Source: Sorghum bicolor
Taxonomy: Eukaryota; Streptophyta; Magnoliopsida; Poales; Poaceae
DNA: 64,000 nt
Direction: 5' to 3'
Assembly: GCF_000003195.3 (NCBI RefSeq)
Contig: NC_012871.2
Location: 55,977,802-56,041,801 of the forward strand
Position numbers and translations under genes: made by a program. Each line of letters opens with the position of its first letter. Position 1 is the stretch's first letter. The notes below the pieces were generated by a model that was given only the letters and a program-made list of their open reading frames with translations, was not told the DNA's origin and searched no databases. Shown here piece after piece: positions 33,559 through 49,145 of the stretch.

Positions 33559-34968
33559 ATGAGCATGATCGACGTGCTCACACGGCTGGACGCCATCTGC
33601 AAGAAGTACGACCGGTACGACGCCGACAAGCACCGGAACGACGGCGACCCCTTCTCGCGCCTCTACGCTACCGTGGACGCCGAGATCGACGCGGCCATCG
33701 AGGTCTCCTTCTCTTCCTCTCTCCCTTGGCTGCCTTTCCGGTGCTGGGCCGCCACTGAAACCATGTCTGGTGTGGTGGGTGACCCCGTTCAGAAATCGGC
33801 GAGGGCCGCGAACGAGAAGAACCGGGCGGCCTCGGTGACCCTGAACGCCGACGTGCGGCGGACCAAGGCGCGGCTCCTGGAGGAGGTGGTCAAGCTCCAG
33901 AAGATAGCCGCCAAGAAGGTGAAAGGGCTCTCGCCGGAGGAGAAGGCGCTGCGGGCTGATCTGGTGGCCGCGCTGCCCCACAGGATCCACCAGGCCATCC
34001 CCGACCCCGATAGCCACGACGGCGGCGCCACACACCAGGGCGCCGGCTGGAATGCTCGGCCAGGGATCAAGTTGGACGATTATTCAGGTTAATTCATCTT
34101 TGGCTGATCGTAGTGAACCGACAGCACAATTCATCTTGCGAACTTGGGGGGATTTGGCTGAGTAAACAAGCTCAAAGTCTCAAACTGACATTGCTCATCG
34201 TTATTTTGGATCCAAAATCAGCTGAAAGATTAGAAGAGGGGTACTTCCACGCAACTGAGGAGTCGGAGCAGTTCAGGCGAGAGTACGAGATGCGGCGAAT
34301 CAAGCAGGCAGGTCTTGCTTTCCTTGCCAACTTGTCATCCATACCAACAACTTCTGACCATGAAACATCCATACCAACTTGTCATCAGAATTCAGATGGG
34401 ATGTGCAGGATGAAGGGCTGGACTTCATCTCTCAAGGTCTAGAAACGCTCAAGAATCTGGCCGAGGACATGAACGAGGTTAGCTCTCTCGTAAATGCAAG
34501 CTGCCTTCTAACTTCTTCTCTGGTTCCATTAGGTTACGTTAACGTATTGTCCATGTACCTCTGCAGGAACTGGATAGGCAAGTCCCTCTCATGGATGAGA
34601 TTGACACCAAGGTTAGCGTCTAGTATCTGCTCAGCACATGTTTGTTATCCTTTCTTACCACAACGTTTGAGGTTAAATGATGTGCATGATTTTTTTGTGC
34701 AGGTGGATAAAGCTAATTTAGAAATCAGGAAGACCAATGTCAGACTAAAACAAACTGTCAACCAGGTGGCTTGCTTATTATATTGTGGATGAATTTTTCT
34801 ATAACTGATATAGTTAACAGAAATTTTTCGCATTTGTGGGGAAATGTTCTTAGTTCTACTGACGAATGTGGGTTTTGTTTTGAGCAGTTTCGATCAACCA
34901 GGAACTTCACAATTGATATCATCTTGATCTGCATCATTCTTGGCATTGCAACATACCTCTACAAGTAA
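33559..34968 (+). CDS. SYP7-family syntaxin (Qc-SNARE)
   Basis: Seven exons (33559-33702, 33793-34087, 34222-34307, 34409-34477, 34567-34611, 34703-34765, 34888-34968) sum to 783 nt, 260 residues plus stop, close to Arabidopsis SYP71 (about 266). The N-terminus MSMIDVLTRLDAICKKYD is the family start; VRRTKARLLEEV lies in the helical N-domain; the SNARE motif spans about 176-235 with the central Gln in DRQVPLMDEID; the C-terminal 20 residues (FTIDIILICIILGIATYLYK) form the membrane anchor. Plant SYP71-type proteins act in ER/plasma membrane fusion and cell-plate formation. Intron 3 needs a GC donor (cag|gcaggt) to keep the conserved KQD(E/Q)GLD junction. Confidence 0.92.
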
Positions 34969-35714
34969 CATCAGCCTGAATTCAGTTTTTTTTATATTTA
35001 TTTATCTGTCCCTTCCTCTCAATCTTGATCGATCTGCGTGTTCCACTTTCTGGTGCAGCATTCTCTCCCAATGAATCTTCACAACAAATTAGCATGTGAA
35101 TGATGCGCTCGGTAAATGTATATTTTCAAACAACTGTATGGTTATGGTAACATCAGCACCTCCGGCGGAGAAATGATGCGCTCGGTAAATGTATTTTCAA
35201 GGAATCCCGAGCAGCTTATGTTTTCAAGAACCCTTACCATGTCTCCAGGATAACTTTTTTTTAAGAACCCTTAGCATGTCTCTCCTGTTGTAAAGAAAAG
35301 GAACCTCACAATAATGAGGCCAGACGATACAGCACTTTTTGTCTAAGGCTGTCTATAATTTGTATTGCTGTCAGCCTGTCACAAGCATACGTTGTTCAAG
35401 CAATTGAAATAATGAGCATATACACACAAAAAGAAAAGGCAAGGATTAGTGGTGGAATGCATAAAACGATAATTTGCAACAGACTTCAAATGCATACAAC
35501 CACCAACAACCTTGTGGCAATATGACATAAGTTTTGCACTACATCAATCTCATCTCAGCAGGCCAGTTTAATCTACTCCCTACTTTCGCTAGATTCCAAA
35601 GAATCTAACTGATGTATAACAATACATGATCATGAAAAAAAGCATCATTTCTGTCAAACAAGATACTCAGTCAAACAAAATTTAATGAGCTTTGAAGCAT
35701 CTCTTGTTTGTTGG
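34969..35714. other. Intergenic between the convergent SNARE and PRMT genes
   Basis: 3' untranslated sequence of both genes. A short duplicated phrase (atgatgcgctcggtaaatgtat) occurs at 35101 and 35174, about 73 bp apart. No other feature seen. Confidence 0.5.
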
Positions 35715-39415
<3,701 letters not shown>

Positions 39416-39718
39416 GGGTCTCTGGAGCGCGTCGGCGAGTTCGATGTGGCGCGCCGCAAAGCAGGGGAGGAGGGAAAACTAGGGTTTTGCGAGAGAGAAG
39501 GGTTTGGGCAAGAGAGGTTTTATAGCCACGGTGGCGCAAATATCTGCCCGGCAGCTCAAGTCACAGACTCACAGTTGGAGCCGTTGTCCACTTCTATGCA
39601 TTGGAGACGAGAAGAAAGGCTTTTTTGAGAAGTCGGAGCGAGGAGAGCTATTTTTCCGAGGCCTGCCTAGTTTAAATATTTTTAAGATTTCTCGTTCGAA
39701 ATTTTTAAATATTTAATA
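39416..39718 (-). promoter_or_regulatory. PRMT1-like gene leader and upstream region
   Basis: About 300 bp separate the PRMT start codon from the neighbouring Helitron. On the gene's strand a tataaaacct box lies around 39520-39528, about 105 bp before the ATG, with a C/T-rich leader. Little upstream host sequence remains before the Helitron border. Confidence 0.45.
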
Positions 39719-39788
39719 TCTACAACTAAAAATTATAAAGTGAACTCATCTACCACATCCATAGTGAAGCCACAACTCCTCTTTTTTA

Positions 39789-40134
39789 GGCCCTGTTTAG
39801 ATTGGAGATGAAAATTTTTTGGGTGTCACATCGAATATGTCGGAAGGATGTCGGGAGGAGTTTTTAGATACTAATAAAAAAACAAATTACATAGCTCGTC
39901 AGGAAACTGCAAGACAAATCTATTAAGCATAATTAATCTATCATTAGCACATGTGGGTTACTGTAGCACTTAAAGCTAATCATGGAGTAACTAGGCTTAA
40001 AAAATTCGTCTCGCGATTTTCAACCCAACTGTGTAATTAGTTTATTTTTTTATATACATTTAATGTTTCATGTATGTGTCCAAAGATTCGATGGGATGGA
40101 TAAAAAAATTTTGGGTAGGAAACTAAACAGGCCC
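39789..40134. mobile_element. Tourist-like MITE (346 bp)
   Basis: Ends GGCCCTGTTTAG and CTAAACAGGCCC are perfect inverted repeats flanked by the trinucleotide TTA on both sides (39786-39788 and 40135-40137), the usual PIF/Harbinger Tourist duplication. It inserted into the first copy of the Helitron's tandem repeat. Confidence 0.9.
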
Positions 40135-40148
40135 TTACTATGTCATGA

Positions 40149-40610
40149 TAACTATCCCATCAACTCAGGCCCCACTCACCCATGCATGCAAAATTGTTTT
40201 AGCGAATTAAAAAGTCATAACTCTTAAACCGAAGATATAAATTAAATTTCGATTGCACCATTAAATTTCTTATAACAAATTCTTTAAAACAAGATCACAC
40301 ATGGATATATTTAGATAAAATTTTATTAATGAATATTTATCTCTACAACTAAAAATTATGGAGAGGATCCATCCACAACTCTCATTTCTTTGGTGGTCTT
40401 TTTTGCTGCGCGATGACACGCTATCCCATCAAACTAGACCCCACTCATCTATACATGCAAAATTGTTTTAACGAATTAAAAAAAGTCATAAACCAAAAAT
40501 ATAAATTAAATTCCGATTGCACCATTAAATTTCTTATAACAAATCCTTCAAAACAAGATCACACATGGATATATTTAGATAAAATTTTATTAATGAATAT
40601 TTATCTTATA
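40149..40610. repeat. Direct duplication of about 275 bp in the Helitron
   Basis: The block from ctatcccatcaa through taatgaatatttatct at 40150-40345 recurs at 40426-40608 with a few changes. The connecting piece (ctacaactaaaaattat) also appears at the presumed 5' end, so at least two tandem units of Helitron 5' sequence are present. Confidence 0.75.
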
Positions 40611-41486
40611 AAGATAAAATATTTTCTTTTATTAAGTAGAGACAATATTTTAGGTTTAACACACAATGTTCTGTCTTTATAAAAAAAATGTTATCGATTT
40701 AGAAGAATAGTATTTTAGTTTTAGGTTTATGAAACTGATATTACAATATACATAAAAATACATAAATACATGACATAGATAAAATAATAATAAAATCTAG
40801 AGTAAAAAGCATAAGAAAAAAATAAAAACACAAAATGGAGAAAATTTTCAAATAATATTACTTTTCAAATATCGTAAATATATTTATAGAACATTAACAT
40901 CACTAAATACATCATAGAACATCATTAAATATATTATAAAACATCACATCTATTATAGATTACATGTATACTAAGTGAACACCATAAGAAACATCATAGA
41001 ACATCACATGTATACTACGTAAACATGACATAACACAACATAGAACTCTAAATATATACTATATAAACATCGCATATATATAGAAAATAAAAATAAAAAA
41101 TAAAATTACTAAGAAGAAAAATATAAAAACAAACATGATTAACAAATGATAAAAAGTGCATAGAGCAAATAAAATAAATGAATAATTTAAATAAGGATAA
41201 AAAGAAGATTAATAGGAATTAAAATATAAAAAAAACCTGAAAAAAAAAAGAAAAATAAATAGAAGCAAGGAAGAAAAATAAAACTAAAACAAAAAAATAA
41301 AATAAAAGGTAAAATTAAAACAAGAAAAGAATAAGGAAAGGATAGAAAATAAAAAAATCAAAAAATTAAAACTAAAAAGAAATGAAAAAGAAAGAATATA
41401 GACATAAACAATAAAATAACAATGAAGAAACATAGAGTATGTGGATTTTAAAACCCGTAACAACGTACGGGCATTAACCTAGTATA

Positions 41487-41636
41487 GATAAAATTAATCA
41501 ATTACATGATTTATTTGTAATTTACAAGAAAAATCTTTTAAATCTAATTAATTTATACTTAGACAATAATTATCGAATACAAAGAAAAGAACTATAGTAA
41601 ATAAATCCAAAAAATTCATGAATTAAACAAGGCCTT
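41487..41636. mobile_element. Truncated Tourist-like MITE (3' part)
   Basis: The sequence up to ...gaattaaacaaggcctta resembles the inner and right part of the MITE family at 15401-15643 (taatttata..taga.aattatcgaatacaaa). The left end is missing. Confidence 0.5.
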
Positions 41637-41799
41637 ACCTCGGTTCTTGATTTAAAATAGCTCTAGCTGGTATATTATTCATAAAAAATGATTTTTCTTT
41701 CTAAAATGTTTGATAAAGCTCCTTTGTTTTTTTGGAGAAGTTAATGTTCAAGCTAGAGTCATGTCAAACAAGTCCAAAATGCAACCTTTTAAAGTATTA

Positions 41800-42052
41800 T
41801 TCTCCCTCTCCTTTCAAAATAATTGCATATATAACTTATCGAGAGTTAATCTTTTTTAAAATTTTCATCAAATATTTACATATGTACTGATATTTATGAT
41901 ATGTAATAAGTATCATTACATTAATTATAGAATATAGTTTTATTATTTAAAGTTATAGATATTGATATTATTTTTTTATATAACTAATTAGATTTAAAAT
42001 AGTTTGACTTCTTGAAAAAAATATGATAATGTTTATATTAGGACCGAGGGAG
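41800..42052. mobile_element. Stowaway-like MITE (about 253 bp)
   Basis: Left end ttctccctctcctttcaaaat and right end ggaccgagggag are imperfect inverted copies of the Stowaway consensus, with TA at both borders. The middle is AT-rich. Confidence 0.7.
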
Positions 42053-42730
42053 TAAAAGATTTCATTATGAGGCATATTACATACACAAGGCAGATTGTCC
42101 CCATTGAATAGTTTGAAGTGTTCATTGCATGTTATAATTAGGAGAGTATACAATTACTTCGTAGAAATGTAGACTATGGCTAAATGTCATGTCACTTGAT
42201 TCTATATGTCGAATTTGTAAGTCATTTAATAGTGTTTTCCTCTTATAATAAATCAGCGAATAATACTTTCACCGCTTATCAGCCAAGCGAAACAGGTTGA
42301 AAGAGACTAGCTTGCTTGCATGCCTAGCAAATTTGTCAGCTGTCTCTTCTAATATTGATCACAAAGGATTAAACTGGTTGCTTGCATGAGCTATCCCACG
42401 GAGGCAGGTTCCACCGGCATCAAGCAGGGGTGCCACCGGAGATGGAGGCCCGCAGGGGAGGGGCGCCAGCGGGAGGAGGCACGCGGCTGGAGTCGGAGCG
42501 AGATGCGCTGCAGAGAAGAGAGACGCATTGCGGGAGAGAGGAAGACAACCGAAGAAAAATAGGTAGTCATATTTGTTGGGTCAACAGATGTAGGTAGTGG
42601 GAGGGAGAATTTATTGGGCTAACAAAAGTAGATAGTCTAATAGAAAACACGCTGGAGTGTATTTTTTGAATTCACTATATAAAAATAGAATAGATAGTGA
42701 GTTTAGGTAATTGTTGAAGATGCTCTAAGA
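42053..42730. other. Intergenic DNA with a purine-rich GC patch
   Basis: 42380-42560 is G/A-rich and gives a 71-codon frame with no homology visible to me. The phrase gccaagcgaaacaggttgaa near 42282 resembles a transposon end. No gene called. Confidence 0.35.
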
Positions 42731-42740
42731 GCGAGGCTAT

Positions 42741-42950
42741 CCAATTTTTCATAATTTGGCCTTTTTTTAAAAAATATACATTTGGCCTCCTAGAAAATTT
42801 AGATCGAGTTATGGACCCTAGGGGTGGGCGCTAAGCAACCTGGCTCCGAGGACAGACGTCTCGGCGCCACAGATCTCGACGCCGAGCTCGGAGCCACAGA
42901 TCTTGACGCTGAGCTCGGAGCCACAGATCTGGGCGCTGAGCTAATAAACT
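42741..42950 (+). repeat. MULE-2 left TIR
   Basis: Inverted relative of 53440-53649. It shows the same repeated theme as MULE-1, (t)cggcgccacagatct, but with more GGAGCC variants and lost palindromes, so it is older or from another subfamily. GC-rich leader-like DNA follows to a donor-like cag|gtaatt at 43321. Confidence 0.8.
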
Positions 42951-43880
42951 TAAAACCGTCCGTTCCCTTTTCCCTCTCTGTCTCCAGGTCCTAGCTGCCA
43001 CCGAGACCGGGAACCGTGGCCGCCGGCACCCACAACGTCGCGGCCGCCTTACTGACTTCCTCCACCGGCGGCCAGAGACTCAGCTTGAGGCGGTGGGCAC
43101 CCTTGCTCACGCGTGGGTCTGCTCTGTGACGCTCCCGTCCCTGAGGGCGTTGGGGCCCCCGGCGGTGAGGCCGGCCTTTGGCCGGGGCCTGTGGCTTTGG
43201 GCTTCGGCAGCGGGGGCGGCCTGCGCCTCTCCCCGGCGTCCCCGTCGGCCGTTGATCCGGCGGCTCCGCGCGCTCGGCCACCTCCCCAGTTGGATCGGCT
43301 GCGTGCTCGGCCACCTGCTCAGGTAATTTTTGTTTAATAGTTTACTTTGTTTAGATCTAGATAATATATGTAATATTGTTTGCTAATTTAGTTGTATAGC
43401 TGATTTAGTTGACTTGGATTTTTTGGATGACTAAATTTATGTTTGTATTTGTGGATGCTCCTGAAACAAGGGAAACTCTTGCAGAATTTTTCCGTAAAAT
43501 ATTCTTTGTACATTAATTGCATCTGAGAGTATCCATGACAAAAAATTAGTGCACGAGAGAGTGCACCCACAGCATGTAGCCTTTTTAGTGACCTATCATG
43601 TCATATGTACAGTGCACCCATAGCATGTAGTCTTTTCAGTGACCTATCATGTCATCGGCGAGTGGGGTTTTCATGTAGCCTTTTCAGTGACTGATCATGT
43701 CTTGGGCGAGTAGGGTTTTCAATACTCGAATCTAGGGTCTCCAGTGTCCTATGACATAGACTTGTCATCAACTTTTATGCCACCATACAATGCCTACTAA
43801 ATCTCAGGCTGCCTATATATACGCAGAGGTGGAAGTGTTGCTACTCAACTCACACAAGAAGTTGTTAGGTTGAAGTAGAA

Positions 43881-44434
43881 ATGTCGGGAGGGTCGTCTAG
43901 AGGAAAGGGGAAGGGGAAAGCAGGGACGAAGGGAACGCCCTTTTTGTGGGAGGGTTCTCTTGGTCCTGAAGACTTTAAGGAGGCACTTTATGATAGGTTC
44001 ACCTTAAAGAGCAAATATGATTTCACCAAAGAGGCACCACTAAGAGGATATGATGATCGAAAGAAGAGTGGCCAAAATACATGCATGGTGAGGATTGCTT
44101 AGTGCAAATGTAAACAGAGGGGATGGATGGAGGCCGTCGTTTCTTCAAATGCCCACGAGCATGGGTAATTGATTTTACTATTTGTTGCTTCAAGGGTTAC
44201 TGTTTTGTACTGCATACTTATAGGACATACTTATTGCAGTCTTCCTTGTCCAAAGAAAACTGTGGGTTCACTAGGTGGGTTGATCCTAGACCTATTCATC
44301 CGCATGCGGAGTACATCTACTACCTGCAGGACTGTATCTTTGATTTAGAAAGAGAAGTTAGCAGCGGTTACAAGGACGACGAAGACGAAGAAAACAACAA
44401 TGGTGCCGGTTCACAAAGACGCACTGTGCAATGA
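43881..44434 (+). pseudogene. GRF zinc-finger gene copy (MULE-2), frameshifted
   Basis: Same start (MSGGSSRGKGKGK) and exon layout as the MULE-1 gene at 5807-6250, with donor after 44165 and acceptor ttgcag at 44239. A one-base deletion near 44058 (cgaaagaag against cgaaaagaag) shifts the frame, and a TAA at about 44110 replaces a Tyr codon, both before the CP of the finger. The second exon keeps a CAG where MULE-1 has TAG, and ends in TGA at 44434. Confidence 0.8.
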
Positions 44435-44630
44435 TCCATACTGCACCTGCCCTAATCACAAGAACAAGGCCCTCCTCCACCACCACCGCCCCCACCACCA
44501 CCAACAATGGGTGCATACTTTGGAGAAGGTGCAACACAATTTGCTATGTGGCCACACTACTAGCTCAAAATGAACTCGTTCACACGCCACATCCATATGT
44601 TTGTTGTTTGGTTAAATTACCTAAGGCATG

Positions 44631-45853
44631 TGTTGGTATTTCTTAGCGATGCAGCCAATTATCCGCAAGCGCACAGAAGTACCGTTGTAGCACTTCACCC
44701 GGTGGTATTCAGGGTATCGAGATTTCACAAGGAACGGAGGTGTTTTGAGACTTAAACTAAGTGTACCCTAGAGTAAAGTGAGAGGGATGACTTAGGTAGT
44801 GAGGTTCTCCTAATGGTAGAAGTTTTGTGCAAGGCAACGTGCTTTTCTAATCTTACTTCGGGCACTGGAGCGTACCTGGTCTGCCAGGTAATACCGGCGT
44901 GTAGCTCTACGCCGTATCCGGACGTGGGGGAAACTAAGGACAAACAGGGCTGTCACCACCTGCGGCTGACCCCTCAACCGTGGGATACGAGGCAAACGAG
45001 GGTAACCTCTAACCTAGACACCACGTCTACGTTATTAGCTACTACTCTAGCGTTGCGTAGGTCCTCCCGCCAGCAAGCAAGAGTCCCTCTACTAGAGTAT
45101 CTACCGAGAGATAGACAACAAACCCGCAAGATTATAAGAACACGATAACAATTACTCAATAACTTATTAGAACAAAAGAATAATACAACCTTTTCTTACC
45201 CCAATATGGTATTCCAGGTTATAGAGGTACAGCTCGGGAAGCGGGCAGCACTTCGGCCCTTCCGCCCAGTGCAACTAGGGGAACGGACCGGGTGCTTGCT
45301 ACTTCTCTTACTCTACACTCTAACTCACTCTCCTATTCTATTCCTAACTAGAGGCTAAGGATATGAGTGGAAGCTCCGCCTCTCTACTACTACTCTTGTA
45401 TCTCTCTTTATTCTTGTGGACTTGAAGCTTGAATGATGATTGAGAGGCCCTCTCCCCCTCCTTATATATGTGTGGAAGGTCGGTTTGGGAGGGGGTAAAC
45501 TGCAAAATGCAGTCGGGAACCGCGCTAGGGCTTCGCATGCACCGCCTCTGCAAAAGGCGGTGGGGAGCTGGGCCAGGCCGGGGTCGGCCGCCAGGCCCAA
45601 AGCCCAGACGATGCTCCTCGGCCTTCTGAGTTTGAATCCAATTGCATTTCGATGCACTTCTGTATTTGAATTAAATGTGCCTTCAATTCTTTGATTTTGG
45701 CGGCTCAAACCCTAGTGTCCAGCATACACATGTGTTCACCAAAACTGTGGAATTTGGTTAGCATAAAAGCCCTATTTCTAATGTTTGGTGATATTTTATA
45801 GAGTTTGTATGCATGTTGGCGGTATAAAAAATATATTTTAAGAAATGCCAACA
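44631..45853 (-). repeat. Complete 3' LTR of the Athila-type element
   Basis: 1223 bp, with ends TGTTGG...CCAACA. On the left it borders MULE-2 sequence matching MULE-1 5400-5520 in reverse (ctaaggcatg). Confidence 0.88.
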
Positions 45854-45870
45854 AACTCCCCCACACTTAG
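45854..45870 (-). other. Polypurine tract
   Basis: Read on the minus strand, aagtgtgggggagtt lies immediately before the 3' LTR, the position of the plus-strand DNA primer. Confidence 0.8.
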
Positions 45871-47370
45871 CCCTTTGCTCGTCCTCGAGTAAAGCTTATG
45901 TTTTTGGGCTAAGATGGTTCCACTTCTCCTGATAATGAACCTGCATACAAACTATTCCAGGCCTCACCTGAACTTATGAGCATTCAGAGTGTCTACCAAA
46001 ACATCTCGAGTAATTGAAAAATGGAACAGTTAGGATTCAAATCTTCTTACTCAACTTTGCTCAAAACTTGGGTTTTTACCTTTTTGAATAAAAATAGTCT
46101 TGCTCTTCAGATGATACTCTCAAATCACTCGAGAATGTTTCTGGTTCCTTACCAAGGTAAAAGTACCTCTTGATTTGTCCTACCTCTATAAGCTGTATTT
46201 GGAGTTTTGGGTATGGACCAAGGAGAATGCATACTTACCTTGTATGTATTGTCGAGTCAAATCTCGGATCCAAGAAGAGAAGTATCATACCCTTAGATCA
46301 AGATGTGCAAGTGTGTGGTATATGGTATAAACAACTCCGTTGGTTGATATGATCTCATCAAGTATTTCTAGACATGGCTATCATAACTCTTTTATTTTCT
46401 TGTGAGCCTTCATGTGCTCATCTTTTTTTTGTATACTTAGGACCTTCATGTGTCCTATTTTTTTCAGGTGGGTATTTTTATACCCCTAATTCTACGGCGG
46501 GCACTTGCGCATTTTTTTTTCTTCTCTTTTTTTTTTATATATATTTTTTTGCATAGCCCATGTCTTTATCTAAGATGCACTAGAGAGATCATTCTTTAAA
46601 ACATGGAGTGTTTGTATGGTGGACATGTAAGGCATGTTTTTGCGCACTCCTAGTGTAGAAACAGCATATATATGTATCTGGAGTGTACGTGATCTTGATC
46701 TTGAGAGCATGATAAATCTCTTAACAAGGGTCAACAAGACTTGACACAACTCAAAACAAATAAGCAGCTATTTGTAGAATTTTTATCAAGAGTAATATAT
46801 TTGGCCTTGGTAGGTAATTATCTATCATCGAAGAGCAGACTTTTTGCAATTCTAATTTTATCAAATAAATCCCCAAGTTCATTGCATAAGTGAGCAAGTT
46901 TCAAATCATCCTACTATATCGCAAATCTCAATTACTTAGAAGCAATAGGGTCCTTATAAAAAGTTGCTCATAAATGGTAGGCTTTTGGCAAGGAATAAAG
47001 AGTATGCATGTTTAATTTCAAAGGCAGAAAGGAAATGGAGTATTCATTTATTTTTTTTATCTTTTTATTTTATTAGCAATATTTTTATCATATAAATCAG
47101 ATTTAAATTGTCATAGGAGGAATAAAAATAATTCTGAAATTTTTTCTATGTAAGATTACCTTGATGGCGATTCCTCCCCCACACTTGTTTTTATACCTGT
47201 TCTTTGATTTTTCTCAAGTAGACAAAAATAATATAAAAACAAGTGGAGACAAAAAAATTCGAACAAAGGACTTCTTTATTATTCAATATAAGCTGAGACA
47301 TTGATTACAAAGTAAATGAAAGAAATCTGAATAAAAGGGAAAATAAATTACTCGGCTAACCAAAATTAAA
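45871..47370 (-). other. Non-coding 3' interior of the Athila-type element
   Basis: About 1.5 kb between the downstream ORF and the purine tract, AT-rich with no credible frame on either strand; T-rich runs at 46420-46560. Confidence 0.5.
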
Positions 47371-47841
47371 CTAGATGCGGTTTGTGTCTAGAACATGCTC
47401 TACACCCGCAGCCCGAGCCACCTTGACAAGCCGGTTAGTTAGACTGAATTGTACAGCGGCTAAGTCGTCCTTAAGCTCTATATATTTTAGGCGGGTGTTA
47501 GCTAGTTCGCCTTTAAGCTCTTCCACTACACCACGTAGTGACCGCACAGAAGTCCTAAGCGCGGCGATAGTGCGCGCGCTTTCCCGCTTCGACTCATTAT
47601 CTGAATCGCTAAGAAATCCGTGTGGCTACCCCCTAAGGATGAGATTTTCGTGCTTGCGTTTTGGGACGCGAGGGGCAGCAGAAGGCAGATTAGAGTCACT
47701 TGGCAGCCGGTTTGATCGCCCCTCTGTAGCGGGGTTTGCGCGTTTGATACGTAAGGGGGCGGACGAGGTGGTTTGTGAAGATGTAAACTTGGAAAGCACT
47801 GATGGCTATGGCTTAGAGAGGGGTTAGGGGGTGTTTAAATA
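47371..47841 (-). pseudogene. Downstream ORF of the Athila-type element, coiled-coil protein with one stop
   Basis: On the minus strand a frame runs from about 47805 to TAG at 47371-47373, interrupted once by TAG at 47626-47628. The part after the break (about 85 codons) is a Leu/Glu/Lys-rich helix (VVEELKGELANTRLKYIELKDD) likely to form a coiled coil. A TATTTAAAC box lies just upstream (47833-47841), suggesting its own promoter. Athila elements often carry an extra ORF at this place; whether this is an env-like or other protein I cannot tell. Confidence 0.5.
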
Positions 47842-48302
47842 GGAAGAAGGCCCTCCCTGGCGAGATCACGAGCGACAAATTTGAATTTGCATACAGATAA
47901 GGATAGGGATAACGAAGAGATGGACGCTGGAAAAGATCGGGCCGCAGACGTGTCAGGCCAGGGGCGGCCTACCCCTGGGCACGTCCGTTGGCCCTGAATT
48001 TTGGCGTGCGCGCTCGTCCCACTTTTCAAATTTTGAATCTGCCCTGCGTTTTGCTACGCTTTCTAGATATTTTTTTAGAGAAACATTGAAAGGTAAAAGC
48101 TAAAAACTAAAGATCCTTTTTAGAAATCATATTTTTATTTTTGGTAATTCAAAACTAAGCAGAATTAATTGAAATATTTTATTTATATTATTATTATTAT
48201 TATTATATTTTTTTTTACAATTTAAACCCAATTAATCAAATGTATTGTTTCAATTTCCTTTTCAAAATTGGGTTCAGAAAAACTTTTAAGCGTTGACCAT
48301 TT

Positions 48303-49145
48303 ACCTTAGTGATATTACCTTCGTCATCTGCTATGGTGATCGCGCCATGCTCGGAGGTCTCGATGACGGTGTATGGTCCTTTCCACTTACTCCGAAGTTT
48401 TCCTGCACCGAAAAGTCGTACCCTGGAGTTGAAGAGTAGAATGCGATCGCCTTTTCTAAATTCTTTGAGTTTGATTCGGTGATCGTGCCATTTCTTTGTT
48501 CTTTCCTTGTATATCTTGGCACTGTGGTAAGCTTTTTCTCGCCATTCTTCAAGCTTTCGCCTGGTGGTACGTAATCCGTGACCATGTAGTTGACGATGGT
48601 GGCGTGCCTCGGGTTCAGGTCAGTCACTCTTAACAGCATGTCGTCGCGCATGAAGACATTAATGGGTAGTTCCTGCATGTTAGTGACTTGCATACGCGAA
48701 AGATGGTCTGCCACAGTATTTTGTATACCCTTTTTATCTTTTATTTCTAAATCAAATTCTTGTAACAGCAAGATCCATCTTATGAGGCGAGGTTTTGCAT
48801 CTCTCTTAGTGAGCAGGTATTTTAGAGCAGCATGATCAGTATAAACAATTATTTTTGCTCCCACTAAATAAGATCTGAATTTATCAATAGAGAAAACTAC
48901 GGCAAGGAGCTCTTTTTCTGTGGTAGCATAATTTAACTGAGCTCCTGTCATAGTTTTGCTAGCATAAGCAATTGCATGATGCTGTTTATCTTTTGTTTGA
49001 CCTAAGACTGCCCCGACAGCAAAGTCACTAGCATCACACATTATCTCAAACGGTAGCGACCAATCCGGGGGTTGGATGATTGGTGCTGAGATGAGTGCCT
49101 TCTTTAAAGTATGAAAGGCAGTGAGACACTCATCGGTGAACTCAA
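48303..49145 (-). pseudogene. RNase H and fused integrase tail of the Athila-type element
   Basis: Minus-strand RNase H of the Ty3 type ([37 protein letters not shown]) runs to about 48560. There coding homology jumps directly into the last part of integrase in another frame (sense sequence ending [15 protein letters not shown] near 48310). The zinc-binding and catalytic DDE parts of integrase are missing, so a deletion of over 1 kb is inferred. Confidence 0.8.

Larger units (their letters stand above)
39719..41482 (+). mobile_element. Helitron (1.76 kb, non-autonomous) with a nested MITE
   Basis: The 3' end is canonical: perfect hairpin CCCGTA-ACAACG-TACGGG (41454-41471), spacer, CTAG ending at 41482, T outside. 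The likely 5' end is A|TCTACAACTAAAAATTAT at 39719; a nearly identical start (TCTCTACAACTAAAAATTAT) recurs at about 40339 after a tandem duplication. The interior has no protein gene, only AT-rich repeats that match those at 1-930. It sits next to the PRMT promoter. Confidence 0.6.

Noticed and set aside
47375..47827. 150-codon plus frame in the retrotransposon
   Set aside because: It is antisense to the element's own downstream ORF, which has the coiled-coil sequence and a matching promoter box.
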